Assembly: GCA_900551415.1 (NCBI GenBank)
Contig: URWB01000011.1
Coordinates: 1 to 29,550, forward strand
Length of the DNA stretch: 29,550 nt
Source of the DNA: an uncultured Eubacteriales bacterium
Lineage (GTDB): Bacteria; Bacillota; Clostridia; Peptostreptococcales; Anaerovoracaceae
Reading direction: 5' to 3'
A program made the position numbers and the translations under genes. This document shows positions 1 through 6,798 of the stretch, in pieces; within the stretch, counting starts at the first letter, position 1; each line of letters opens with the position of its first letter. The notes beneath the pieces were generated by a model. The model was not told the DNA's origin. It made no database searches and saw nothing but the letters and a program-made list of their open reading frames with translations.

Positions 1-1323
1 TGTCTGGTGGTGGGCGACGATCTGTTTGTGACCGACCGGGCGCGCATCGAGCGCGCCGCGAAGCTGCGCGCGGCGCAGGAAGTAAAAATGCGGGAAGAAG
101 ACCTGGAGCGGGTCTTTTGTGAGGCAGAGCTGCCGCTGATCGAAGTGCTGGCCGGGATGGAAGCGGAAGGAATTCGCGCGGACAACGCATTTTTGGATAA
201 AATCGGGCAGGAGCTGCAGGCACAAGCTGACAAGCTGGAGGAAGAAATATACGCGTACGCGGGTTGTCGTTTCAATATCAAGTCCCCGTATCAGCTCGGT
301 GATGTGCTCTTTGAAACTTTGAAACTGCCGGCGGGTAAAAAAGGAAAGCGCGGTTACAGCACGAGCGCCGATATTTTGGAAAAAATCCGAGATCAGCATC
401 CGATCGTCGAGGCGGTGCTGCAATATCGTAATCTGACAAAGCTCAATTCCACCTATGTCGAGGGTATGAAGCCGCTGATCGGTGAGGACGGTAAAATCCG
501 CGCGCATTTCCAACAGACGGTCACCGCTACGGGAAGGATCAGCTGTACCGAGCCGAATCTGCAGAACATCCCGATTCGCCAGGAAACCGGCCGCAGCCTG
601 CGCAAGGCGTTCAGCGCTTCGGACGCGGAGCATATTCTGGTCGGCGCGGACTATTCGCAGATTGAACTGCGTATTTTGGCACATTTATCACAGGATCCGG
701 GACTTTTGGAGGCTTTTCGTTTAGGGGAGGACATCCATAAGATGACGGCGGCGAAGGTATTGGGCATTCCGATGGACAAAGTTACACCGAACGACCGCAG
801 CAAGGCTAAGGCTGTCAATTTCGGTGTTATTTACGGCATGAGCGGTTTCGGCCTTAGTGAAAACCTGCACATCAAGCGCAAGGAGGCGGAGTCGTATATC
901 GCCGAATATTTCAAAAAGCATCAGAAGGTTAAGGAATACATGGATGGAGAAATTGCGCGCTGCCGCGAAACCGGTTACGCGGAGACCATTTTGGGGCGCA
1001 AGCGCGCGATCCATGAAATTAACGCGTCTGCGTATATGGTCAGACAAGCGGGAGAACGTTTGGCGATGAATACACCGATCCAGGGAAGCGCCGCGGACAT
1101 CATCAAGCTCGCGATGGGCAAGGTCTATCGGGAACTCAAAGCAAAGCATCCGCGCTCTAAGCTGATTCTGCAGGTACACGACGAATTGATAATTAACGCC
1201 GCGAAAGAAGAACTTGCGGAGATTGAGGAACTGTTGATCAGAAATATGGAATCGGCGATGCGGCTTTCGGTGAAGCTGGTCAGCGAACTGAATGAGGGCG
1301 AAAACTGGTACGACTTAAAATAG
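1..1323 (+). CDS. polA: DNA polymerase I, C-terminal part (5' end outside window)
   Basis: This is the 3' part of DNA polymerase I, which fills gaps and replaces RNA primers during replication and repair. The frame is open from the first base, so the gene begins upstream; about 440 residues are present out of the roughly 850-900 usual for the family. All three family A polymerase motifs are visible: motif A (DYSQIELR, bases 649-672), motif B (R-x3-K-AVNFGVIYG, from base 796) and motif C (QVHDE, bases 1171-1185). The TGRISCTEPNLQNIPIR segment is also typical. The first residues belong to the end of the 3'-5' exonuclease-like domain; whether that domain is active cannot be judged here. coaE follows after 13 bp, a common Firmicute order, and probably shares its transcript. 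Confidence 0.97.
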   Translation, partial: CLVVGDDLFVTDRARIERAAKLRAAQEVKMREEDLERVFCEAELPLIEVLAGMEAEGIRADNAFLDKIGQELQAQADKLEEEIYAYAGCRFNIKSPYQLGDVLFETLKLPAGKKGKRGYSTSADILEKIRDQHPIVEAVLQYRNLTKLNSTYVEGMKPLIGEDGKIRAHFQQTVTATGRISCTEPNLQNIPIRQETGRSLRKAFSASDAEHILVGADYSQIELRILAHLSQDPGLLEAFRLGEDIHKMTAAKVLGIPMDKVTPNDRSKAKAVNFGVIYGMSGFGLSENLHIKRKEAESYIAEYFKKHQKVKEYMDGEIARCRETGYAETILGRKRAIHEINASAYMVRQAGERLAMNTPIQGSAADIIKLAMGKVYRELKAKHPRSKLILQVHDELIINAAKEELAEIEELLIRNMESAMRLSVKLVSELNEGENWYDLK

Positions 1324-1336
1324 GAGATGACGGGAT

Positions 1337-1945
1337 ATGAAAATCATTGGTCTCACAGGCGGCATCGGCACCGGGAAATCTACGGTTTCCGCATATCTTG
1401 CTCAAAAAGGCTGTAAGATTATCGACGCGGATCTGATTTCTCATCAGATGACGGAAGCAGGCAGTCCCTGCCTCGCGGAAATCAAAGCCGCCTTTGGCGA
1501 AGATGTTTTTCTTCGTGACGGAAACCTCGATCGCAAAAAAGTCGGAAGACTTGTTTTTGCGGACGCAACAAAAAAGGAAACGCTGGAGCAGATCATCACG
1601 CGCCGGGTCATTGAAAAGACCCTGCGGATCCTGCAGGACTGCCGCGCGCAGCAGGAGGATTTGGTGGTGCTGGACGCGCCGCTGCTGTTTGAATGCGGGA
1701 TGCAGCGCTATACCGATGAAACCTGGCTGGTTGTCTGCCGGACGGAAACGCGGCTGCGGCGCATTGCCGCGCGGGACGGCTTGGCGGAGGAGGATATCCA
1801 AAAACGCATCGCGAATCAGATGTCCACGGAACAAAAAGAAAAACTCGCGGATTACATCATCGACAATTCGCGGGATTTGGCATGGCTGTACGCGCAGATT
1901 GACACGCTGCTCGCAAAATCGGAACAGAGGGAGAAAAACGGATGA
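1337..1945 (+). CDS. coaE: Dephospho-CoA kinase
   Basis: CoaE phosphorylates the 3'-hydroxyl of dephospho-CoA with ATP, the last step of coenzyme A synthesis, in the cytoplasm. The 202-residue length is normal. A P-loop (GLTGGIGTGKST) stands at residues 5-16 and the family segment LDAPLLFE lies near residue 115. The start is preceded by a GGAGATGACGGG ribosome-binding stretch. The stop codon overlaps the next start as ATGA (bases 1942-1945), so translation of the following binding protein is probably coupled. polA-coaE adjacency is a conserved arrangement in Clostridia and Bacilli. Confidence 0.96.
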   Translation: MKIIGLTGGIGTGKSTVSAYLAQKGCKIIDADLISHQMTEAGSPCLAEIKAAFGEDVFLRDGNLDRKKVGRLVFADATKKETLEQIITRRVIEKTLRILQDCRAQQEDLVVLDAPLLFECGMQRYTDETWLVVCRTETRLRRIAARDGLAEEDIQKRIANQMSTEQKEKLADYIIDNSRDLAWLYAQIDTLLAKSEQREKNG

Positions 1946-3615
1946 AGGATAATCGACTGCTGCAATTCTTTAAAAAGTACTGGCTCATCGGCGTTTTGGT
2001 GCTGCTTGCTTTGGGCGCTGTTTTTTCGAGCGTGGAAATCTACAAAGAAGAAGTGCTGAACATCGATCCGGATGTCAAATATGAGGAACAGAACACGCTG
2101 TATTTCGCCGCGGAGCGGATCGATACGCTGAATCCTCTGATTTCGCAGAGCGCAGATGTGTACTATCTTTCCAAGCTGATTTACAGCAGCCTCTTTGACT
2201 TTGACGAAAATCTCAGCGCGGTTCCGGAGCTGGTTGACAGCTATACCGTCAATACGGATCGCGCCTATATCGATCTGAAACTCAAAAAGAAGATCAGTTT
2301 TCAGAACGGAAAAAAATTAAAGGCGGAGGATGTCCGCTTTACGGTCAGCGCGATCAAGGCGGCAGGAAGCGCCTCCCCTTACTATGATAAAGCAGGAAAA
2401 ATCGTGTCTGTCAACGTGACGGACACATATCAATGCCGCATTTATTTCAACAACAATTACAACTGCTCGCTGGATGATCTGACATTTCCGATCGTACCGA
2501 GCAATCAGTACGCGAGCGCGGCGCAATTCGCGCGGGCGAAGGAGGACTTTAAGCCGATCGGAACCGGAGCATATCAGTATAAATCCTACAATTACCTGAA
2601 GTATCTGCGACTGAATCCAAATCAGAACTATTTTGGAACGCGAGCCGAAAACAAAATTTATGTGAATATCGTTCCGGATTGTGATCTGTCCGAGAATTTG
2701 ATGGAAATCGAAGCTGTTACCTGCTATTTGGACAGCTCTGCAAGCCGCAAATCCATCGTGTCAGACAAAGATTATCAAATGTATAATGTGGTTTCCAATC
2801 AACTGGAACTGTTGGTCTATAATACCCGCAGCGGAATTTGCAGGGATAAAACAATCAGACAGGCCTTCGCGAAGGGCATTGACCGTCAAAAAATTCTCGC
2901 AAACGCCTATATGAAGGACGGTGTATTGACCGATACCCTTTGGTATCCGAATTACCTGGGCGTTCTAGATGACGGAAGCGCTTATACCTATGATTATGAA
3001 CAAGCGGCGGAAATCCTGCAGGCCGCGGGCTACATCGACAGCAATCACGACGGACAACTGGAAAAATACGGAACGCCGGATCTTGAAGTAAGAATTCTGG
3101 TCAACAAAAAGAACGCAACCAGAACCGCGGCGGCGCGCCTGATCGCGACAGCTCTCGAAAACCTGGGTTTCCCAGCGGAAATCCGGGCGCTCGGCGCGAA
3201 AGAATATCAGGCCGCGATCAAAAAAGGGGACTTTGATATTCTTTTGACCGGATACAGCATGGAAGAAAACTATGATCTGCGAGAATTTTTTAACGGGAAA
3301 AATCCTTGGAAATACACAAATTACATGCTTTTAAAACAGGTCAACGAGCTGGAACGGCTGCATACCGAGGAGGAGTATCGGGAAATCTACCGGGAGATCA
3401 AAGCACAGCTCGCGGGGGAACTTCCTTATGAACCGCTGTGCTATAAATACATCGGTTTGATAGGGCTTACTAATTTTGAGGCAGATCAGCTACCGATGTT
3501 CCAAGATATTTATAAAAACTGTCAAACTTGGCGTTGGTACAAGGTGATTGAGCCGGAAAAAGACGCGGCGGCTGACAAAACTGAGAATAAAAATGAAAAT
3601 AATGAAAATAATTAA
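1942..3615 (+). CDS. Membrane-anchored family 5 (peptide/nickel-type) ABC solute-binding protein
   Basis: The 557-residue protein looks like an extracytoplasmic solute-binding protein of family 5 (OppA/DppA type). It has the early segment ERIDTLNPLISQSADVYYLSKLIYSSL, shown here only in part by ERIDTLNPL, followed by FDFDENLSAVPELVDSY and a late QAFAKGIDRQKI-type segment, all in the family's order. A single hydrophobic stretch at about residues 14-31 (WLIGVLVLLALGAVFSSV) follows basic residues. There is no lipobox cysteine, so it is probably held by an uncleaved N-terminal helix or cleaved and released, unlike most Gram-positive binding proteins. No permease or ATPase gene is nearby. The C-terminus is a short Asn/Glu/Lys-rich tail. 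Substrate is unknown. It overlaps coaE by 4 bp. Confidence 0.85.
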   Translation: MKDNRLLQFFKKYWLIGVLVLLALGAVFSSVEIYKEEVLNIDPDVKYEEQNTLYFAAERIDTLNPLISQSADVYYLSKLIYSSLFDFDENLSAVPELVDSYTVNTDRAYIDLKLKKKISFQNGKKLKAEDVRFTVSAIKAAGSASPYYDKAGKIVSVNVTDTYQCRIYFNNNYNCSLDDLTFPIVPSNQYASAAQFARAKEDFKPIGTGAYQYKSYNYLKYLRLNPNQNYFGTRAENKIYVNIVPDCDLSENLMEIEAVTCYLDSSASRKSIVSDKDYQMYNVVSNQLELLVYNTRSGICRDKTIRQAFAKGIDRQKILANAYMKDGVLTDTLWYPNYLGVLDDGSAYTYDYEQAAEILQAAGYIDSNHDGQLEKYGTPDLEVRILVNKKNATRTAAARLIATALENLGFPAEIRALGAKEYQAAIKKGDFDILLTGYSMEENYDLREFFNGKNPWKYTNYMLLKQVNELERLHTEEEYREIYREIKAQLAGELPYEPLCYKYIGLIGLTNFEADQLPMFQDIYKNCQTWRWYKVIEPEKDAAADKTENKNENNENN

Positions 3616-3624
3616 AAAAAGTGT

Positions 3625-3653
3625 TTGTATTTTTGGATTATCTGTGATATGAT
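3625..3653 (+). promoter_or_regulatory. Probable sigma-A promoter for tRNA-Leu and yajC
   Basis: A -10 box TATGAT (3648-3653) lies 17 bp after a weaker -35 box TTGTAT (3625-3630). It sits in the AT-rich gap between the binding-protein gene and the tRNA, with the mature tRNA starting 38 bp after the -10 box. The spacing and -10 match are good; the -35 match is only partial. Confidence 0.6.
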
Positions 3654-3690
3654 TGTTCTGTTACCTAGAGAAACGGGATAACAGAATTTA

Positions 3691-3777
3691 GCCGGCGTGA
3701 TGGAATTGGCAGACGTGCAGGACTCAAAATCCTGTGGTGGCGACACCGTATGGGTTCGACCCCCATCGCCGGCACCA
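3691..3777 (+). tRNA. tRNA-Leu, anticodon CAA
   Basis: The sequence folds as a class II tRNA. The acceptor strand GCCGGCG (3691-3697) pairs with CGCCGGC (3767-3773), followed by discriminator A and an encoded CCA (3775-3777). The anticodon stem CAGGA/TCCTG encloses the loop CTCAAAA, giving anticodon CAA for the Leu codon UUG. A long variable arm (GTGGTGGCGACACC region) fits tRNA-Leu, and the T arm has TGGGTTCGACCCCCA. The only good promoter is upstream, and no terminator is seen before yajC, 45 bp further on. Confidence 0.97.
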
Positions 3778-3822
3778 TTTTTATGGAAACGAAAGCATAG
3801 TATACGAGAGGAGCATTCAATC

Positions 3823-4245
3823 ATGCCAGCAGCATTAGCAAATTTAATTCCTTTGATTCTTTTGATCGTCGTAATGTATTTCCTGATGATCAGACCGCAA
3901 AAGAAAAAAGATAAGCAGATTCAGGATATGAGAAAGGCTTTGACTGTAGGAGATGAAATCATAACCATCGGCGGTATCTGCGGTAAAATTGTTAAGACGA
4001 AAGAAGATTCCTTCATCATTCAGGTTGGCGCTGATAAGGTAAAATTTGAAATGATGAGATGGGCGGTTTCTTCCGTAACCAAGCCGTCCGCGAGACGCGA
4101 AGAAAAGACGGAAACTGTGGAGGAAGAAGCACCGAAGAAGGTAATGCCGAAGAAGCTTAGAAAGTCTTCTGACGCAGAGGAAGCTCCGGTGGTCGTTGAA
4201 GAAGTCGAAAAAGCCGCGGCAGAAGAAGCCTCAAGTGAAGAATAG
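3823..4245 (+). CDS. yajC: Preprotein translocase accessory subunit YajC
   Basis: YajC is a small membrane protein that associates with SecDF and the SecYEG translocon. The start at 3823 is chosen because GAGAGGAG (3806-3813) is a good ribosome-binding site; the same frame stays open upstream but there it runs through the tRNA gene. The 140-residue product has one N-terminal membrane helix (about residues 7-22, ending IRPQKKK, the family hallmark) and a compact domain with GDEIITIGGICGKIV. The last about 50 residues form a highly charged Glu/Lys/Ala tail, longer than in many YajC proteins. secDF follows but behind a terminator and its own promoter. Family assignment is secure. Confidence 0.95.
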   Translation: MPAALANLIPLILLIVVMYFLMIRPQKKKDKQIQDMRKALTVGDEIITIGGICGKIVKTKEDSFIIQVGADKVKFEMMRWAVSSVTKPSARREEKTETVEEEAPKKVMPKKLRKSSDAEEAPVVVEEVEKAAAEEASSEE

Positions 4246-4274
4246 CAGACAGCGGTCAAATTGACGGCATCGTG

Positions 4275-4306
4275 AAAGACCTTGATTCGTTCGAGGTCTT
4301 TTTTAT
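4275..4306 (+). terminator. Rho-independent terminator after yajC
   Basis: An 11-bp stem (4275-4285 with 4291-4301, one T:G wobble) closes a 5-base loop TTCGT and runs directly into a T-rich tract (TTTTTTTATTATT). This is a textbook intrinsic terminator and should end the tRNA-Leu/yajC transcript. Confidence 0.88.
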
Positions 4307-4315
4307 TATTGTGCA

Positions 4316-4340
4316 GGAAATATCGCATAGCGATATTTCC
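4316..4340. repeat. Perfect 11-bp inverted repeat in the yajC-secDF gap
   Basis: GGAAATATCGC (4316-4326), a 3-base spacer ATA, then its exact complement GCGATATTTCC (4330-4340). It lies about 15 bp downstream of the yajC terminator and has no T-tract of its own. It could be an operator-like site, a transcript-processing hairpin or a small dispersed repeat; the window alone cannot decide. Confidence 0.6.
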
Positions 4341-4463
4341 GAAGTATCGACAAAAGCAGTTTGCAGTATGCCGGCTATGAAGGGGGAAGACGCGCGAAGA
4401 AATCACAGCGCTTGTTTTGGGCGTGTTTTACAAAGTTTTTTCTTGAAAAACAGCGGTTTGGGC

Positions 4464-4492
4464 TTGTAAGAAGAACAAAAAAGTAGTAAAAT
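4464..4492 (+). promoter_or_regulatory. secDF: Probable sigma-A promoter for secDF operon
   Basis: TTGTAA (4464-4469) and TAAAAT (4487-4492) are separated by exactly 17 bp. The gap 4246-4561 (316 bp) holds, in order, the yajC terminator, an inverted repeat, this promoter and a leader hairpin; no gene is seen in it. Confidence 0.6.
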
Positions 4493-4506
4493 GTAATGTA
4501 AAATAA

Positions 4507-4526
4507 AATGCCCCTTTATGGGCATT
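4507..4526 (+). promoter_or_regulatory. Leader hairpin upstream of secDF
   Basis: AATGCCC (4507-4513), loop CTTTAT, and GGGCATT (4520-4526) form a perfect 7-bp stem a few bases after the predicted start of transcription and about 35 bp before the secDF start codon. There is no T-tract, so it is not a terminator. A 5'-stabilising hairpin is the simplest reading. Confidence 0.4.
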
Positions 4527-4561
4527 CGTAGAAATCATAAGATATGAGAGGTTTTTGAAAA

Positions 4562-6784
4562 ATGAGTTTAAAACTGAAACGTGTACTGGCTGTACTGGTG
4601 CTGATCGCGCTGGTATTCGGCTGGTATGTCACCTTGTTCGGCATCGGTGACAAAACAAAGGACGATGCCATCACTTCGGTAAAATCTGCTTTAAAATACG
4701 GCCTGGACATTGACGGCGGCGTCTATGTCGTTATGGAGGCTAAGACAGACTTGACCGGAGACGAACTCAAGAAGCTGATGGAACAGACCCGCGCGGTACT
4801 TGACAATCGTGTCAATCAAATGGGTGTCGCGGAATCTTCCGTCACCATCGAGGGCAGCAAGCGTCTGAGAGTTGAGATTCCGGGCATGGAGGATGCGGAA
4901 GACGCCATCAAGGCGATCGGTAAAACCGCACAGTTATACTTCATTCTGGCAGACGGCAGTGTGGTACTGGACGGCAGCCATGTCAAAGACGCGCAGATTG
5001 CGACAGATGGAAGCTACTACAAAATTCTGCTCGAATTTGACAGCGAAGGCGCGACCTTGTTCGAAGAAGGAACCCGCAAGGCGTTTAACCGTGAAGTAAC
5101 GTCAACCATCGAAGGTGTGGAGAGCAATCAAATCGCGATCGTACTGGATAACGAAATCGTGGTACATCCGAATGTAAACAGCGTTATCAGCGGCGGAAGC
5201 TGTGAAATGACAGGAAACTATACAAAGGAAGACGCTTCCATGACCGCGGCGCTGATTCGAGGCGGTGCGCTTCCGGTAGAACTGGAAGAAGTACAGTCCT
5301 CCGTACAGACGGCGACCATCGGCGCGCACGCGCTGGACAAGTCCATCGTGGCAGGCGCGATCGGTCTGGGGATTGTATTCCTGTTGATGCTGATCTTTTA
5401 CGGCATGCTGGGGTTGGTCGCGGATATCGCGCTCCTGCTCTATGTTGTGATGTTCCTGTGGTCTATGGTCGGTCTGGGTGTCGTTATGACCCTGCCGGGT
5501 ATCGCGGCTTTGATCCTGTCCATCGGTATGGCAGTTGACGCGAACGTCATCATTTTTGCGAGAATCAAAGAAGAAATCTGCGCCGGCAAAACGATCCGCG
5601 TCGCGGTGGATGCCGGCTTTAAGAACGCGCTGACAACGGTACTCGACGCGCAGATTACAACTCTGATCGCGGCAGTGGTACTTTATGAAATCGGTACGAC
5701 CTCCGTCAAAGGTTTCGCGCTGACCTTGATGATCGGTATTGTCATCAGTATTTTTACAGCGGTTGTTATCACGCAGCTGTTTATTTCCCTGCTTGCCAAT
5801 AATCCGAAATTCGCGAAGAACAAGTACTTTGGCGTCAACGATGATCTGACCCCGAAGCAGATGTTAAATAAAACTTTCTCATTTATCAAGCATAGAAAAG
5901 TTTACTACATCATCAGCTGCGCGATCATCATCGCGGGCCTGCTGTTCGCGACGATCGGCGGTATGAATTACGGTATCGACTTTACCGGCGGCACGACCAT
6001 TCAGGTTGAAATGGGCAAGGAGGTTCCGATTGAGGACGTCGAAAAATCTCTCGAAGTCTATGAATTGAACCCGCAGATTATTTATGCGGGAGAAGGCAAT
6101 ACACAGATTGTCATCAAAACGATTAAATCTTTGGACAACGCAGCGCGTGGAGAAATCATCGACACGCTGGGTACGGACTTCGGCATCACCCAGGAGGATG
6201 TACTGGCTTCCGAGCAGTTCGGTCCGTCCGTCGGAAACGAGCTGAAGATGAACGCGCTGAAGGCAGTAATCATTGCTTCAATCGGCATGCTGATCTATAT
6301 TATCTTCCGCTTTAAGTCCTGGAAATACGGCGTGACGGCGATTGCCGGCGTTGTGCATGACGTACTGGTGGTTATCGCTTTCTACGCGATTTTCGGCTAT
6401 ACGGTCAACAATCCGTTCATCGCGGCGATCTTGACTTTGGTCGGATATTCCATCAACGATACGATTGTAATCTTTGACCGTATCAGAGAAAACAAAGCCC
6501 TGCATCCAAAGGACAACAACGAGACCAATATCGACTTGAGTATCAATCAAACGCTGAATAGAACCATCATGACCTCGCTGACTACGCTGGTGGTTATGAT
6601 CCCGCTTTGCATCATGGTTTCCTCCGCGATCAGAGAATTCATCATTCCATTGATGGTCGGCGTTATCGTAGGATGCTATTCCTCCATCTTTGTTTGCAGC
6701 CCGCTTTACTACGATCTCTGCAAGAAGGATGAAACCTCCAAGTATGTATTAAATACATCCAAAAAGGCAAAAAAGACAAAATAG
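4562..6784 (+). CDS. secDF: Fused protein-export membrane protein SecDF
   Basis: SecDF uses the proton-motive force to help pull secreted proteins across the membrane after SecA-driven translocation. The 740 residues join a SecD half and a SecF half in one chain, as in Bacillus and many Clostridia. The SecD half has an N-terminal helix, an extracellular P1 region and the helix motif AVDANVIIFARIKEE with its proton-pathway Asp at residue 326. The SecF half begins near residue 440, has GIDFTGG, and carries the second conserved Asp in SINDTIVIFDRIREN. The start has a GAGAGG site about 10 bp upstream. relA follows after 14 bp. The cluster lacks the recJ and apt genes often found between secDF and relA. 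Confidence 0.97.
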   Translation: MSLKLKRVLAVLVLIALVFGWYVTLFGIGDKTKDDAITSVKSALKYGLDIDGGVYVVMEAKTDLTGDELKKLMEQTRAVLDNRVNQMGVAESSVTIEGSKRLRVEIPGMEDAEDAIKAIGKTAQLYFILADGSVVLDGSHVKDAQIATDGSYYKILLEFDSEGATLFEEGTRKAFNREVTSTIEGVESNQIAIVLDNEIVVHPNVNSVISGGSCEMTGNYTKEDASMTAALIRGGALPVELEEVQSSVQTATIGAHALDKSIVAGAIGLGIVFLLMLIFYGMLGLVADIALLLYVVMFLWSMVGLGVVMTLPGIAALILSIGMAVDANVIIFARIKEEICAGKTIRVAVDAGFKNALTTVLDAQITTLIAAVVLYEIGTTSVKGFALTLMIGIVISIFTAVVITQLFISLLANNPKFAKNKYFGVNDDLTPKQMLNKTFSFIKHRKVYYIISCAIIIAGLLFATIGGMNYGIDFTGGTTIQVEMGKEVPIEDVEKSLEVYELNPQIIYAGEGNTQIVIKTIKSLDNAARGEIIDTLGTDFGITQEDVLASEQFGPSVGNELKMNALKAVIIASIGMLIYIIFRFKSWKYGVTAIAGVVHDVLVVIAFYAIFGYTVNNPFIAAILTLVGYSINDTIVIFDRIRENKALHPKDNNETNIDLSINQTLNRTIMTSLTTLVVMIPLCIMVSSAIREFIIPLMVGVIVGCYSSIFVCSPLYYDLCKKDETSKYVLNTSKKAKKTK

Positions 6785-6798
6785 GAGTGCCATGATCC

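Noticed and set aside
3697..3822. N-terminal extension of yajC reading through the tRNA gene
   Set aside because: The extension is tRNA sequence; the start at 3823 has a strong ribosome-binding site and gives the normal YajC N-terminus.
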